NCBI RefSeq assembly: GCF_002931555.1
Contig: NZ_PSTZ01000005.1
Span: forward strand, 62,001-126,000
Length of the DNA: 64,000 nt
Direction of reading: 5' to 3'
From: Pseudoclavibacter sp. RFBB5
GTDB lineage: Bacteria; Actinomycetota; Actinomycetes; Actinomycetales; Microbacteriaceae
Every line of letters starts with the position of its first letter. Within the stretch, counting starts at the first letter, position 1. Below are positions 16,434-25,827 of this stretch, piece after piece. The position numbers and the translations under genes are program-made. The notes under the pieces are model-generated. The model saw only the letters and a list, made by a program, of their open reading frames with translations, was not told the origin of the DNA and searched no databases.

Positions 16434-17443
16434 AGCGCCACCTGCTTCCGACGCAGCACGAGCGTGATGAGGGCCGGGGCGCCGACGAAGGCGACGACCA
16501 CGCCGGCCTGCACTTCGCCGGGGAGGGCGATGACTCGTCCGATGATGTCGGCGATGAGCAGGACGGCGCCGCCGAGGGGCGCGCCGATGAGGAGGAGGCG
16601 CCGGTAGTCGTCGCCGACGATGGCGCGCAGCGCGTGGGGGACGAGGAGCCCGATGAAGACGATGGGGCCGGCGATCGAGGTGGCGCCCCCGCAGAGCAGC
16701 ACGGTGGCGAGGATGCCGAGCGCGCGGGTGCGGGCCACGTTCTGCCCGAGGCCTGCCGCGGTGTCGGCGCCGAGTGCGATGAGGTCGAGGCCGCGCGCGC
16801 TCGCGACGGCGATGATGCCGCCGATGAGGAGCGGGATGGCGACGACGGCGACGGTGTCGAGGCCACGCGAGGTGAGCCCTCCGACCTGCCAGTAGCGGAA
16901 GACGTCGAGCGCCACGATGGAGGTCGTCAGGATGAGGGTGGTCACGGCGGTGAGGCCGGCGGTGACCGCGGCCCCGGTCAGCGCGAGCTTCGCCGGGTTG
17001 TCGCCGTCGGGCCCCCGAGTGCCGACGAAGGCCACGACCACGGCGGCGACGGCGGCTCCCGCGAACGCGAACCACACGAATCCGGTCGGCGCGGAGATGC
17101 TGAAGAACGTGATGGCCACGAGCACGGCGACGGAGGCCCCCGCGTTGATGCCGAGGAGTCCCGGGTCGGCGAGCGGGTTGCGTGTGATGCCCTGCATGAG
17201 GGTGCCCGCGACGGCGAGCGCCGCGCCCGCGAAGAGGCCGATCAGCGTGCGGGGGATGCGCTGGTCTCGCACGACGGTGTGGTCCGCGAGCTCTGGATCG
17301 GGGGAGAGCAGCGCATCCAGGACCACGGAGGGGGCGATGGGGCGGGCTCCGACGAGGAGGCTCAGGATCACGGCGGCAATCAGCAGCGCGACGGCGCCGA
17401 CGGCGACCAGGCGGATGCGGCGCGCGCGTGCGCCCGCGATCAT
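16430..17443 (-). CDS. iron-siderophore ABC transporter permease (FepD/FecC-like)
   Basis: A protein of 337 residues, FecCD family. The conserved region RIPRTLIGLFAGAALAVAGTLMQGITRNPLADPGLLGINAGAS lies near residues 60-105, and ATSIAGPIVFIGLLVPHALRAIVG near 245-270. It would pair with the permease encoded just downstream. Its ATG at 17443 overlaps the SIP gene stop (ATGA), so the SIP, both permeases and the ATPase are translated as a chain. The two permeases clearly share ancestry but differ in sequence, as usual for FepD/FepG pairs. Confidence 0.9.
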   Translation of the reverse strand: MIAGARARRIRLVAVGAVALLIAAVILSLLVGARPIAPSVVLDALLSPDPELADHTVVRDQRIPRTLIGLFAGAALAVAGTLMQGITRNPLADPGLLGINAGASVAVLVAITFFSISAPTGFVWFAFAGAAVAAVVVAFVGTRGPDGDNPAKLALTGAAVTAGLTAVTTLILTTSIVALDVFRYWQVGGLTSRGLDTVAVVAIPLLIGGIIAVASARGLDLIALGADTAAGLGQNVARTRALGILATVLLCGGATSIAGPIVFIGLLVPHALRAIVGDDYRRLLLIGAPLGGAVLLIADIIGRVIALPGEVQAGVVVAFVGAPALITLVLRRKQVAL

Positions 17444-18384
17444 TCCTGGTGCTCGGACTGGCCGAGGCGCCAGTACCCCATGAAGGCGACGCGCTTGCGG
17501 TCGATGCCGTTCACGGTCACGAGGTGGCGGCGGAGCGTCTTGATGGTCGCCGCTTCCCCGGCCATCCACGCGTAGAACTCGCCTTCGCCGTCCTCTGGGC
17601 TGTCCCAGAGGAGGTCGACGTCGACGTCGATGTCGGCGATCTGCTGCGGGCGTGGGGATGCGGCCTGCGCGAGCGCGTCGGGGGAGGCCTCGCACCAGCT
17701 GGTCAGGGCCTCCGTGAGGCGCGCCCCGTGCTTGGCGCCGTCGCGTGGCAGCCAGGTGATGCGGAAGTTCGCGGGCGCGTCGATGCGGATGATGTCTGCG
17801 CTCGTCGGCACCTCGAGGAGCGCGTCTACGTCGCACCGCTCGTCGAGCGACTCGAGGATGGAGCCGATGGCGGGGACCGCGGTCTCGTCGCCCGCGAGGA
17901 GCAGGCGCTTGGCGGTACCTGGGTGCCAGTCGGCGCCGAGGTGCGAGTGCTCGCTGCGCTGGTCGGGGCCCACGATGACGAGGTCGTCGCCGGGCTTCGC
18001 GGTCTCGGCCCAGGCTCCCGCGGGGCCAGCACCGTGGTGCACGACGAAGTCGACGTCGATCTCGCGCGCGTCCGGGTCGACGCGGCGAACCGTGTAGGTG
18101 CGCAGGGGACTGCGCTGCGCCGTCGGCGTCTCGCGCCAGCGCTCGTACCAGAGGCCGGCGTCGAGGACCTCAGGGTCGCGCTGCCCGAAGTCGCTGGTCG
18201 TGCCGTCGGCCATGGGGAGGATGAGCTTGATCCGTTGGTCGAGCCCGGTGGTGCCGAAGTGCTCGAACTCCTCGCACGTGAAGGTCACCCGCGTGAATGC
18301 CGGCGACAGATGCTGCACCGAGCGAACCTCGGCGCAGTATGGCCGGTAGGCGGGGCGGGTCTGGAGAGCAGCGGAAGCAGTCAC
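17440..18384 (-). CDS. siderophore-interacting protein (SIP), FAD-dependent ferric reductase
   Basis: A protein of 314 residues of the SIP/ViuB family. It reduces ferric siderophores in the cytoplasm with FAD and NAD(P)H or ferredoxin, releasing iron. The FAD-binding block is RTYTVRRVDPDAREIDVDFVVH (about residues 94-115), followed by GPAGAWAETAKPGDDLVIVGP; the C-terminal NAD(P)-like part has EFYAWMAGEAATIKTLRRHLV. It is the first gene of the operon, starting at GTG 18384, directly behind a DtxR/IdeR-like box. Placement ahead of the importer fits import followed by reductive iron release. Confidence 0.92.
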   Translation of the reverse strand: MTASAALQTRPAYRPYCAEVRSVQHLSPAFTRVTFTCEEFEHFGTTGLDQRIKLILPMADGTTSDFGQRDPEVLDAGLWYERWRETPTAQRSPLRTYTVRRVDPDAREIDVDFVVHHGAGPAGAWAETAKPGDDLVIVGPDQRSEHSHLGADWHPGTAKRLLLAGDETAVPAIGSILESLDERCDVDALLEVPTSADIIRIDAPANFRITWLPRDGAKHGARLTEALTSWCEASPDALAQAASPRPQQIADIDVDVDLLWDSPEDGEGEFYAWMAGEAATIKTLRRHLVTVNGIDRKRVAFMGYWRLGQSEHQE

Positions 18385-18389
18385 CGAGC

Positions 18390-18408
18390 CAAGATAAGCC
18401 TTGCCTTA
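18390..18408 (-). promoter_or_regulatory. candidate DtxR/IdeR iron box
   Basis: Minus-strand sequence TAAGGCAAGGCTTATCTTG matches 12 of 19 positions of the known IdeR/DtxR consensus TTAGGTTAGGCTAACCTAA, including the central AGGCT core. It lies five bases before the SIP start codon, so repressor binding there would block transcription start. The match was counted by eye. Confidence 0.5.
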
Positions 18409-18567
18409 CCCCGGCGTCCAGTTCTGGAACGGTTCTGGTCGTTGTGTCCATGAAGCGCGATGCGCGACGGACGGTCGCCACGCCGCCCGCTTGAGGTGAG
18501 CGCGTCGCCGTCGATATCCTGGCCGGCTGCGATGCCGCAGCTTCACCGCACCAACAGGAAGCATCCG

Positions 18568-19686
18568 ATGTCGCTCGACACCACTGCCCCCGCCGCCAGT
18601 CAGCCAGGCGGATTCACCGCTGAACCCCTGGCCATCCCCTCATCGCTCGGCGATGCGTCGGCCGAGTCGTTCCACGAGATGACGGCGCTCCGCAACGCCG
18701 TCGCCCGGGAGACGTACCGCAACGACGACTTCGTCCTGCCTGCTGAGGTGCTGCTCCCGGGCTACGAGGCGAGCGAGTACGAGCGCCGCGACGGTCGTCT
18801 CATCCGCGAGCACGGGCGCCTCGTCGGCCGGGTCCTCTTCGACCTCCCGCTCACGGAGGACGTCCACATGGCGAAGATGATGCTCGAGATCCACCCGGAG
18901 GCGAGGGGCCGCGGGTTCGGGGCCGCCGCCTACGAACTGGGTGAGCGCCTGGTGCGCGAAGCGGGCCGCACCGAGATCCGCACCTGGGTCGTGCACCGGG
19001 AGGTCGACGGGCCGCGCATCCCGTCACCGACCGGGGTGGGCGACATCCCCGCCCTCGACCCGGCCGCCCAGATGCTGGTCGGGCGCGGCTTCGAGCTGGG
19101 ACAGGTCGAGCGGATGAGCGTGCTCGAGCTCGGGGAGGAGCGCGACGCCGGCCTCCGCGGGCTGCGCGACGGCGCGGCCGAGATCGCCGGCGACGACTAC
19201 CGCTACGTCTCATGGTCGTACCCGACGCCCGAGGACCACGTCGACGGCTACGCGCAGCTGAAGGCCCGCATGAGCACGGACGCCCCGCAGGGCGACCTCG
19301 CCGAAGATGAGCAGGAGTGGGACGCGAAGCGCGTTCGCGAGGAGCTCGAGTCGACGGCCATCGCCCGAGGCGACCAGGTGCTGGTCGGCGCGATCGAGCA
19401 CCTCCCGAGCGGCGAGCTCGTGGCCTTCACCGAGCTGCAGCGGATGGCCGACGGCACGAAGCGGGCCGACCAGGAGGACACGCTCGTGCTGAGCGAGCAC
19501 CGCGGCCACCGGCTCGGCCTGCTCGTGAAGGCGGAGAACCTGCTCGCGTGGAGGAGCCTGCACCCCGACGTCGAGCGGGTCTACACGTACAACGCCGAAG
19601 AGAACCGGCCGATGCTGAACGTCAACGAGGCCCTCGGCTTCCGTCCGTTCATCAGCGAGGGCGCCTGGCGGAAGGTGCTCGGCTGA
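18568..19686 (+). CDS. GNAT-family N-acetyltransferase, probable double-domain protein
   Basis: A protein of 372 residues with two GNAT-like halves. The first acetyl-CoA-binding loop is in LEIHPEARGRGFGAAAYELGERL (about residues 110-135). The second half has LSEHRGHRLGLLVKAENLLAWRS and ends YNAEENRPMLNVNEALGFRPF, the usual GNAT C-terminus. Double-GNAT proteins are common in actinobacteria and include mycothiol synthase, but the mycothiol synthase motifs were not clearly recognised, so the substrate is open. ATG 18568 follows CAGGAAG. The frame extends upstream without a ribosome site. It lies between the siderophore operon and gltX. Confidence 0.75.
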   Translation: MSLDTTAPAASQPGGFTAEPLAIPSSLGDASAESFHEMTALRNAVARETYRNDDFVLPAEVLLPGYEASEYERRDGRLIREHGRLVGRVLFDLPLTEDVHMAKMMLEIHPEARGRGFGAAAYELGERLVREAGRTEIRTWVVHREVDGPRIPSPTGVGDIPALDPAAQMLVGRGFELGQVERMSVLELGEERDAGLRGLRDGAAEIAGDDYRYVSWSYPTPEDHVDGYAQLKARMSTDAPQGDLAEDEQEWDAKRVREELESTAIARGDQVLVGAIEHLPSGELVAFTELQRMADGTKRADQEDTLVLSEHRGHRLGLLVKAENLLAWRSLHPDVERVYTYNAEENRPMLNVNEALGFRPFISEGAWRKVLG

Positions 19687-19751
19687 ACTGCCGGCTGAGC
19701 TGCCGACGGAGCTCCCGGCGCGTGGGCTCGCCCCGGTAAGCTGGGGGCCTC

Positions 19752-21275
19752 ATGACTGCATCCTCTTCTTCGCTCGTAACCACCGCAACGGGCAGCGATG
19801 TCCGCGTCCGCTTCTGCCCGTCTCCCACGGGCACCCCGCACGTCGGGCTCATCCGCACGGCCCTCTTCAACTGGGCCTACGCGAAGCACACCGGGGGCAC
19901 GTTCGTGTTCCGCATCGAGGACACGGATGCGGAGCGCGACTCCGAGGAGAGCTACCAGCAGATCATCGACGGGCTCGGCTGGCTCGGCCTCGGCTGGGAC
20001 GAGGGCGTCAACGCAGGCGGGCCGCACGAGCCGTACCGCCAGTCGCAGCGCACCGACATCTACCTCGACGTCATCCAGAAGCTCCGCGACGCCGGCCACC
20101 TGTACGAGTCGTTCGCGACGGGCGAGGAGATCGAGGCGCGCAACATCGCCGCCGGTCGCGACCCGAAGATGGGCTACGACAACTACGAGCGCGACCTGTC
20201 CGCCGACGAGATCGCCCGCCTCAAGGCCGAGGGGCGCGAGCCGGCGCTGCGCCTGCGGGTGCCGGACACCGACCTCTCCTTCGACGACCTCGTGCGCGGC
20301 GAGATCACGTTCAAGGCGGGGTCGTTCCCCGACTTCGTGCTCGTGCGGCCGAACGGCAAGCCGCTGTACACGCTCGTGAACCCCGTCGACGACGCGCTCA
20401 TGGGCATCACCCACGTGCTCCGCGGCGAGGACCTGCTCTCGTCGACGCCGCGCCAGATCGCGCTGTACCACGCGCTCATCGACGTGGGAGTCGCCGAGTT
20501 CATCCCGCGCTTCGGCCACCTGCCCTACGTCATGGGCGAGGGAAACAAGAAGCTCTCCAAGCGCGACCCCGAGTCGAACCTCTTCCACCACCGCGACCGC
20601 GGCTTCCTGCCGGAGGGGCTCCTCAACTACCTGTCGTTGCTCGGCTGGTCGATCGCCGCCGACCGTGACGTGTTCACGATGGACGAGATGATCGTCGCGT
20701 TCGACGTGGAAGACGTCAACCCGAACCCGGCGCGATTCGACCTCACGAAGGCCGAGGCCATCAACGGCGAGCACATGCGCCTGCTCGGCGCCGACGACTT
20801 CGCGTCACGCCTCGTCGCCCCGCTGCAGCTCGCCGGGGTGCTCCCGCTCGAGACGACGGATGCGCAGCTCGAGCTGCTCGGCCGCGCGGCCCCACTCGTG
20901 CAGGAGCGCATGCAGCTCCTCGGCGAGGCCCCGGAGATGCTGGGCTTCCTCTTCGTCGACGCCGCAGACCTCGAAGTCGAGGACACGGCGGTCGGCTCGC
21001 TGAAGGGCGACGTCTCGGGCGTGCTCGACGCATCCATCACCGCCCTCGACGCGCTCGACGCGCCGGATGCGTGGACCACGGAGCAGATCGAAGCGGCGCT
21101 CCGCGGCGCGCTCATCGACGGCCTCGGCCTCAAGCCGCGCGTCGCGTTCGGCCCGATCCGCGTCGCCGTCTCCGGCCGCAAGATCTCCCCGCCGCTCTTC
21201 GAGTCGCTCGAGCTGCTCGGCCGCGAGCAGTCGCTCGCGCGCATCCGCTCGCTCGCCTCGCGCCTCGCCGCGTAG
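19752..21275 (+). CDS. gltX: glutamyl-tRNA synthetase
   Basis: A protein of 507 residues, normal for bacterial GltX. It charges tRNA-Glu with glutamate (and in most actinobacteria also tRNA-Gln, later amidated by GatCAB). Class I signatures are HVGL (residues 30-33, the HIGH motif) in [12 protein letters not shown] and KLSKR (267-271). The catalytic domain also has [15 protein letters not shown] and [13 protein letters not shown]. The C-terminal anticodon-binding domain is full length. TAAGCT at 19737-19742 is a likely -10 box only nine bases before the ATG, implying a very short leader. Confidence 0.97.
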   Translation: MTASSSSLVTTATGSDVRVRFCPSPTGTPHVGLIRTALFNWAYAKHTGGTFVFRIEDTDAERDSEESYQQIIDGLGWLGLGWDEGVNAGGPHEPYRQSQRTDIYLDVIQKLRDAGHLYESFATGEEIEARNIAAGRDPKMGYDNYERDLSADEIARLKAEGREPALRLRVPDTDLSFDDLVRGEITFKAGSFPDFVLVRPNGKPLYTLVNPVDDALMGITHVLRGEDLLSSTPRQIALYHALIDVGVAEFIPRFGHLPYVMGEGNKKLSKRDPESNLFHHRDRGFLPEGLLNYLSLLGWSIAADRDVFTMDEMIVAFDVEDVNPNPARFDLTKAEAINGEHMRLLGADDFASRLVAPLQLAGVLPLETTDAQLELLGRAAPLVQERMQLLGEAPEMLGFLFVDAADLEVEDTAVGSLKGDVSGVLDASITALDALDAPDAWTTEQIEAALRGALIDGLGLKPRVAFGPIRVAVSGRKISPPLFESLELLGREQSLARIRSLASRLAA

Positions 21276-21339
21276 CCCGCGCTGCTCGCGCGCTCACCCG
21301 CTCGCGCGTGTCCGCTCGCGCGTGCCGAGCACTCACCCC

Positions 21340-21666
21340 CTCGTTTCGGGATGGGTCAATCACTTCGGGATGGTTTCTTTCCCATCCCGAAGCGATTTAC
21401 CCATCCCGAGACTTGTGTCCGAGCGCGAGGGGCTGGCGAAGTCGCACGGTCGGCGTGAGTGGGCTGATGCGATGGCGCCCGCAGGTTTCGCGGAACGGTC
21501 GACCGCTCGTCGAGCACGCACGCACCTCGTTTCGGGATGGGTTAATCACTTCGGGATGGTTTCTTTCCCATCCCGAAGCGATTTACCCATCCCGAGACTT
21601 GTGTCCGAGGGCGAGGGGTTGCTGAAGTCGCCCAGTCGGCGTGAGTGGGCTGATGCGATGGCGCCC
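21340..21666. repeat. duplicated palindromic repeat element (two 141-base copies, 186-base period)
   Basis: Copies at 21340-21480 and 21526-21666 differ at only a few positions. Each begins with a large imperfect palindrome: TTTCGGGATGGGT...CTTCGGGATGG on one side and CCCATCCCGAAG...ACCCATCCCGAG on the other, separated by TTTCTT. The pattern GGGATGG/CCATCCC occurs four times per copy. The 498 bases between gltX (21275) and the flavoprotein start (21774) hold no convincing gene; open frames there only translate the repeat, with similar peptides on both strands. It resembles a REP/MITE-like element or a duplicated terminator. Confidence 0.8.
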
Positions 21667-21773
21667 GGAGGCCTGCGGATCGCGCCAGCCCTCGCACGTC
21701 GGGACGGGTGAGGATACCCTCAGAGGATGCCCGCCTGCCTGAGCCTGCGGGCGGGAGACTCCGGGAGGACTGC

Positions 21774-22859
21774 ATGACCGAGGCCTTGGGCACGCACTAC
21801 GACGTTGTTGTCATCGGGGGTGGGCCTGCGGGGTTGCAGGCGGCGCTGATCCTCGCGCGGCACCGGTACTCGACGTTGGTGCTCGACGGCAATCGGCCCC
21901 GGCATTCGGCGACGCTCGAGGCGCACGGCTTCCTCACCCGCGACCACACGGCCCCCAACGAACTGCGGAGGCTCGGGCGTGAGGACGTCGAGGCGTACGA
22001 GGACGCGGAGATCCAGTTCGCCCAGGTCTCTCGGGTGCGCGCGCTGAACGACGAGGAGTCGGCGGGCGCGGAGGCCTCGCAGGGGGCCGCGTTCGAGGGG
22101 TCGTTCGCGTTCGTGGCGGGTGGCGTCCCCGCCGCTGACGGTTCGAGTGTCAGCGCGGACCCGCGCGAGATCGCATCTCGTCGCCGGGATGGTGTGCGCG
22201 TGCCGTACCGGTTCGCGGTCGAGGCGAAGGGGGTGCGCGGCACGCCAGCGCGGGCGGTATTCGCGCGTTCGGTGATCCTGGCGACGGGCCTCACGGAGGT
22301 GCTGCCTGCGTTGCCGATGCTGCGCGCGTTCTACGGCACGAGCATCCACAGCTGCGTCGAGTGCGACGGGTGGACGCAGCGCGACCGCCGGGTCTCCGTG
22401 ATCGCGGCGCCGGGGGTGACAGATCTCTACGAGCGGGCGGTGCAGCTGACGCGCTTCACCGGCGCGCTGACCGTGTTCGCGGGGGAAGGGCAGCTTGCTG
22501 AGCTGCAGGAGCTCGACCTCATCGAGCGCGGAGTCGTCGTCGAGAACCGGGCCGTCGTCGATGTCGAAGGCGGGCCGGGGGGAGTGACGGGGGTTGCGCT
22601 TGAGGATGGCGACGTCGTGACGACCGAGGCCGTCTTCGTGCGCCCCAACTACGTGGCGAAGCTCGACTTCGCGAGCGACCTCGGTGTCGACTTCGACGCG
22701 TTCGGCCTCGTGGCGGCGGATGAGCTGGGTCGCACGAGCGTGCCCGGCATCTACGCGACGGGGGAGCTGACGGGGCCCGGGCCGCAGATGCTCATCGTCG
22801 CGGCGGGGAACGGTGCGCAGACCGGCATGGCTGTGGACCGGGACCTCCTCGGCCTCTGA
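21774..22859 (+). CDS. thioredoxin-reductase-like FAD/NAD(P)-dependent oxidoreductase
   Basis: A protein of 361 residues. An N-terminal FAD-binding motif [15 protein letters not shown] follows DVVVIG near residues 11-30. A redox-type CxxC (SCVECDGW) sits where thioredoxin reductases carry CATCDG, and the C-terminal FAD region reads [25 protein letters not shown]. It is longer than the usual ~310-320 residues because of an Ala/Ser/Gly-rich insertion around residues 98-145. The substrate may be thioredoxin or a small disulfide; there is no trx gene beside it. ATG 21774 follows GGGAGGAC. Confidence 0.8.
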   Translation: MTEALGTHYDVVVIGGGPAGLQAALILARHRYSTLVLDGNRPRHSATLEAHGFLTRDHTAPNELRRLGREDVEAYEDAEIQFAQVSRVRALNDEESAGAEASQGAAFEGSFAFVAGGVPAADGSSVSADPREIASRRRDGVRVPYRFAVEAKGVRGTPARAVFARSVILATGLTEVLPALPMLRAFYGTSIHSCVECDGWTQRDRRVSVIAAPGVTDLYERAVQLTRFTGALTVFAGEGQLAELQELDLIERGVVVENRAVVDVEGGPGGVTGVALEDGDVVTTEAVFVRPNYVAKLDFASDLGVDFDAFGLVAADELGRTSVPGIYATGELTGPGPQMLIVAAGNGAQTGMAVDRDLLGL

Positions 22860-23051
22860 CCCACGTGAGCCCCGCGTGGTTTGCCGCGTCTGCTGGTGGC
22901 CCGCGCGGGGGCGGCGTGATGCAGGCTGGTCCGGGGCGCGCCCGTGGGCTGTTCGGAGGGTGCGGGTTGCGCTAGCTTGACACTGTCGGCACCGTCGCCG
23001 CTCCCGCGGGCGCCGGTGAGGCGACGCCTCGCTCCTCGTGAAGGGCCAGCC

Positions 23052-24425
23052 ATGACCGGAGACACACCAGCCGCAGGCGCGGCTTCGAAGCCGAAGGGCG
23101 CCATCTCGCTGCTCGGCGGCACCGCGATCGGTGTCGGCGGCATGATGGGCGCTGGCCTCTACACGCTGCTCGGTCTGGCGGCGACGACGGCGGGCGTGTG
23201 GATCCCGGTCGCGTTCATCGTGGGTGGCGCGGTCTCCGCCTTCAGCGTCTACTCGTACGCGAAGCTCGGTGCGAAGTTCCCGAGTCGTGGTGGCGCCGGT
23301 CAGTTCCTCATCCGCTGCTTCGGCGACACTGTCGTCGCGGGCGGCTTGAACATGTTCCAGTTCATCGGGTGGATCATCGCAATGTCGCTGTATGCGGTCG
23401 GCTTCGGCGGTTATGCGGTGAGCATGCTCCCGTTCGATGCGCCGGCCTGGGCGGCGAAGGCGTTCGGGGTGGGTCTCGTGCTGCTGGTCGTCGTCGTCAA
23501 CCTCGTCGGCTCGAAGCTCGTGGGCCGCTCTGAGCAGTTCGTGATCGCGATCGAGCTGCTCATCCTGCTCGCGTTCATCGTGGCCGGGCTCTTCAAGGCC
23601 GACCCGAAGTTCATCTTCGAGGAGGCGGGACAGACCGGTGCGCTCGGGATCCTGTTCGCCGCGGGACTCCTGTACGTCACGTACGAGGGGTTCGGGGTGG
23701 TCACCAACTCGGCGGCGGATATGAAGAACCCCGCACGAGAGCTGCCGCGAGCCATGTACCTGTCGCTCATCATCGTCGTCGCCGTGTACGTGGTCGTCTC
23801 GTCGCTGGTGGTCATGATCCTGTCCGTGCCCGAGGTCGAGCAGCATCAGGGGCATGTCGTCGCCGAGGCGGGTCTTGCGATCTTCGGCCAGGTCGGCTTC
23901 GTCGTGATCGGTGCGGCGGCGCTGCTGGCGACGGCGTCGGGTGTCAACGCGACCCTCTTCGGCGACGCAAACCTCGCGTTCATGATGGCCCGGACGGGGC
24001 AGCTGCCGCAGCAGTTCAAGAAGAAGGTGTGGCTGGGCGGAACGGGTGGCCTGTTCGCGTCTGCCGCGCTTACGGTGGCGTTCGTCATGTTCTTCCCGCT
24101 CTCCGCGGTGGGGCAGATGGCGAGCCTCGCGTTCCTGGTCATCTACGGCGCCGTGAGCGTCGGCCACATCAAGCTGCGGAAGCAGACTGGGGCGAAGATG
24201 TGGCCGCTCATCGCGGCCATCGCCCTCAACGCTGCGCTGTTCGCCCTATTGCTCGGGTACACGGTCTCGACCGGTCCGGCGAGCACGTGGATAACGCTGC
24301 TGGTGGTGTTCGTGGCCAGCTTCGTGCTCGAGATACTGGTTCGTCGCTTCACCGGCCGCAAGCTGGTCGCGGACCCCGTCGGGGGAGTCGCCGAGGCTGC
24401 GGGGGTCGACGGGCTGAGGGGCTGA
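23052..24425 (+). CDS. APC-family amino acid permease
   Basis: A protein of 457 residues with about twelve membrane segments. The first helix carries GTAIGVGGMMGAGLYTLLG, typical of APC transporters, and the stretch YVTYEGFGVVTNSAADMKNPARELPRAMY is the conserved loop that in these families contacts substrate and lipid. It is not closely related to the two permeases at 7.6 and 10.8 kb. It is transcribed toward the tRNA-Gln gene and ends 52 bases before it. Substrate unknown (amino acid or amine). Confidence 0.85.
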   Translation: MTGDTPAAGAASKPKGAISLLGGTAIGVGGMMGAGLYTLLGLAATTAGVWIPVAFIVGGAVSAFSVYSYAKLGAKFPSRGGAGQFLIRCFGDTVVAGGLNMFQFIGWIIAMSLYAVGFGGYAVSMLPFDAPAWAAKAFGVGLVLLVVVVNLVGSKLVGRSEQFVIAIELLILLAFIVAGLFKADPKFIFEEAGQTGALGILFAAGLLYVTYEGFGVVTNSAADMKNPARELPRAMYLSLIIVVAVYVVVSSLVVMILSVPEVEQHQGHVVAEAGLAIFGQVGFVVIGAAALLATASGVNATLFGDANLAFMMARTGQLPQQFKKKVWLGGTGGLFASAALTVAFVMFFPLSAVGQMASLAFLVIYGAVSVGHIKLRKQTGAKMWPLIAAIALNAALFALLLGYTVSTGPASTWITLLVVFVASFVLEILVRRFTGRKLVADPVGGVAEAAGVDGLRG

Positions 24426-24477
24426 TTTGTTCAGCGTCCGGGAGTGCGCTATGCTCTCTGAGGCGCTTCGGTGCCAT

Positions 24478-24552
24478 TGGGGTATGGTGTAATTGGCAAC
24501 ACGGAGGTTTCTGGTACCTTTGTTCTTGGTTCGAGTCCAGGTACCCCAGCCA
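24478..24552 (+). tRNA. tRNA-Gln (anticodon CTG)
   Basis: The sequence folds into a complete cloverleaf: acceptor TGGGGTA (24478-24484) with TACCCCA (24542-24548), D-stem GTGT/ACAC, anticodon stem GAGGT/ACCTT with loop TTCTGGT and anticodon CTG, T-stem CTTGG/CCAGG with loop TTCGAGT, discriminator G and an encoded CCA end. Anticodon CTG reads CAG, a glutamine codon. A rho-independent terminator follows 26 bases later. Confidence 0.95.
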
Positions 24553-24578
24553 GTAGAAACAGCGAGATCAACACGAAG

Positions 24579-24600
24579 AGCCCCGCCGAGCGGGGCTTTT
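24579..24600 (+). terminator. rho-independent terminator of tRNA-Gln
   Basis: The stem AGCCCCG/CGGGGCT with a short CCGAG-type loop is followed by TTTTCGCG. This is the clearest classical terminator in the window. It also faces the end of the convergent gene at 24610. Confidence 0.8.
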
Positions 24601-24609
24601 CGCGTCTGA

Positions 24610-25650
24610 TCAGTGCCCTTCGTGCGGCTGCTCACTCGGAGCCAGCCGCTCGTAGTCGCCAAAGGCGTCGATCTTCGCTCCCTGCCCATGGAGCAGCATC
24701 GTGAGTCGCTCGATCTGGGCTGGAGTGAGCGGGCGGCGCCTGGCGCGCTCGCGGCGCGCGAGGAGGTCGAGGAACTGGGATTCGTCGGCGACGACGGCGG
24801 TGCGATCCGCCGACGGGGTCACACCTGCCGCGTCTGTGTGGACGGTCGCGGCGAGGTTCGAGTAGAACACGCACGTGTCGACGGTGATCCCCTCGCCCAG
24901 GGCGGCCTCGGCGAAGTGCGCGAGCTGCTCGGCGTGTTCGAGCGCAGCCCGGCGAGGGGAGTGGTCTCCGACGTGCGTCACGACCCGCAGACCAGCGGTC
25001 GAGGGGGTGTCGTCACTCGGCGACCGAGCGTCGCGTCCGGGTGAGATCTGCACGGCGAACGGGGGACGCAGATTCGCGTCGTCGACGAGGTTCGCGAACG
25101 CGGGTTGGGCCTCGCTCGGCCGGACGCCATCGAAGATCACGCCGTCCCAGGTCTTGTTGTGGACGAGCAGGGCGCCCGCATCGGTGAGCAGCACGTGATC
25201 GAGCTGCACGACGCGGCGAGCCGTGCTCAAGCCCTGCTGGCCGAGGATGAACGTGCGCGTCGCGAGCACGCCGTTCACGCCGAGGGTGGCGCTCGCCCGC
25301 AGGATCGCCTCGCGGGACACGAGCTCGGTCTCGAGGGCGCGACGTGCGGAGTCCATGATGTGGTCGACGAGCGTCTGCCTCTCCTGGAACGCCAGGTCGT
25401 GCTCCGCCTGCAGCTGTGCGACTCGAGCGTCGGCCTCCCGCTGGAGTCGGTCCTTCTGCGCTCTGAAGTCACGGTCGGCGCGCTCGGCCGCGTCGCTGAG
25501 CGCCCTCCGTTCGAGCTCGTCCTCATGCTCGCGTTCCTCGAGCGTCGTCCGCCAGCGTCGGTCGGCGCGGCCGCGCAGCACGAGCGCGACGATGACTGCG
25601 ACGGCTGCGCCGAGCACGAAGCTCACCGCAACCCACCCCTGAGTTTCCAT
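24610..25650 (-). CDS. membrane-anchored coiled-coil protein with NERD-like domain
   Basis: A protein of 346 residues. One N-terminal membrane segment (about residues 6-26) is followed by a long charged coiled coil (about 30-115, rich in Glu, Arg, Ala). The C-terminal part resembles a NERD (nuclease-related) domain: LDHVLLTDAGALLVHNKTWDGVIF. The family is linked to DNA-processing proteins, but catalytic residues cannot be confirmed by eye and the layout also recalls RmuC-like proteins. ATG 25650 lies shortly after TGTACT, possibly a leaderless start. It converges on tRNA-Gln. Function not established. Confidence 0.6.
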   Translation of the reverse strand: METQGWVAVSFVLGAAVAVIVALVLRGRADRRWRTTLEEREHEDELERRALSDAAERADRDFRAQKDRLQREADARVAQLQAEHDLAFQERQTLVDHIMDSARRALETELVSREAILRASATLGVNGVLATRTFILGQQGLSTARRVVQLDHVLLTDAGALLVHNKTWDGVIFDGVRPSEAQPAFANLVDDANLRPPFAVQISPGRDARSPSDDTPSTAGLRVVTHVGDHSPRRAALEHAEQLAHFAEAALGEGITVDTCVFYSNLAATVHTDAAGVTPSADRTAVVADESQFLDLLARRERARRRPLTPAQIERLTMLLHGQGAKIDAFGDYERLAPSEQPHEGH

Positions 25651-25827
25651 GCGCCAAGTACAGCACCGGCCACCGACATCGACGGGAGCGCGGTCCGGCA
25701 CGTCGGCCCGAGGTGCTGAAGTGGGGAGTTCGATGGGGAGTTTCCTCGTGAATCCCCGGGGCAAGGCTGGGGTGGGCACTTCACTAGGCTGGCGGGAACC
25801 CCGCTTCCCCTTCGAGAGGATCTTCCC

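Noticed and set aside
21340-21666. Frames of about 200 residues crossing the palindromic repeat
   Set aside because: The same peptide appears twice and similar peptides appear on the opposite strand because of the palindrome; no start signal or family.
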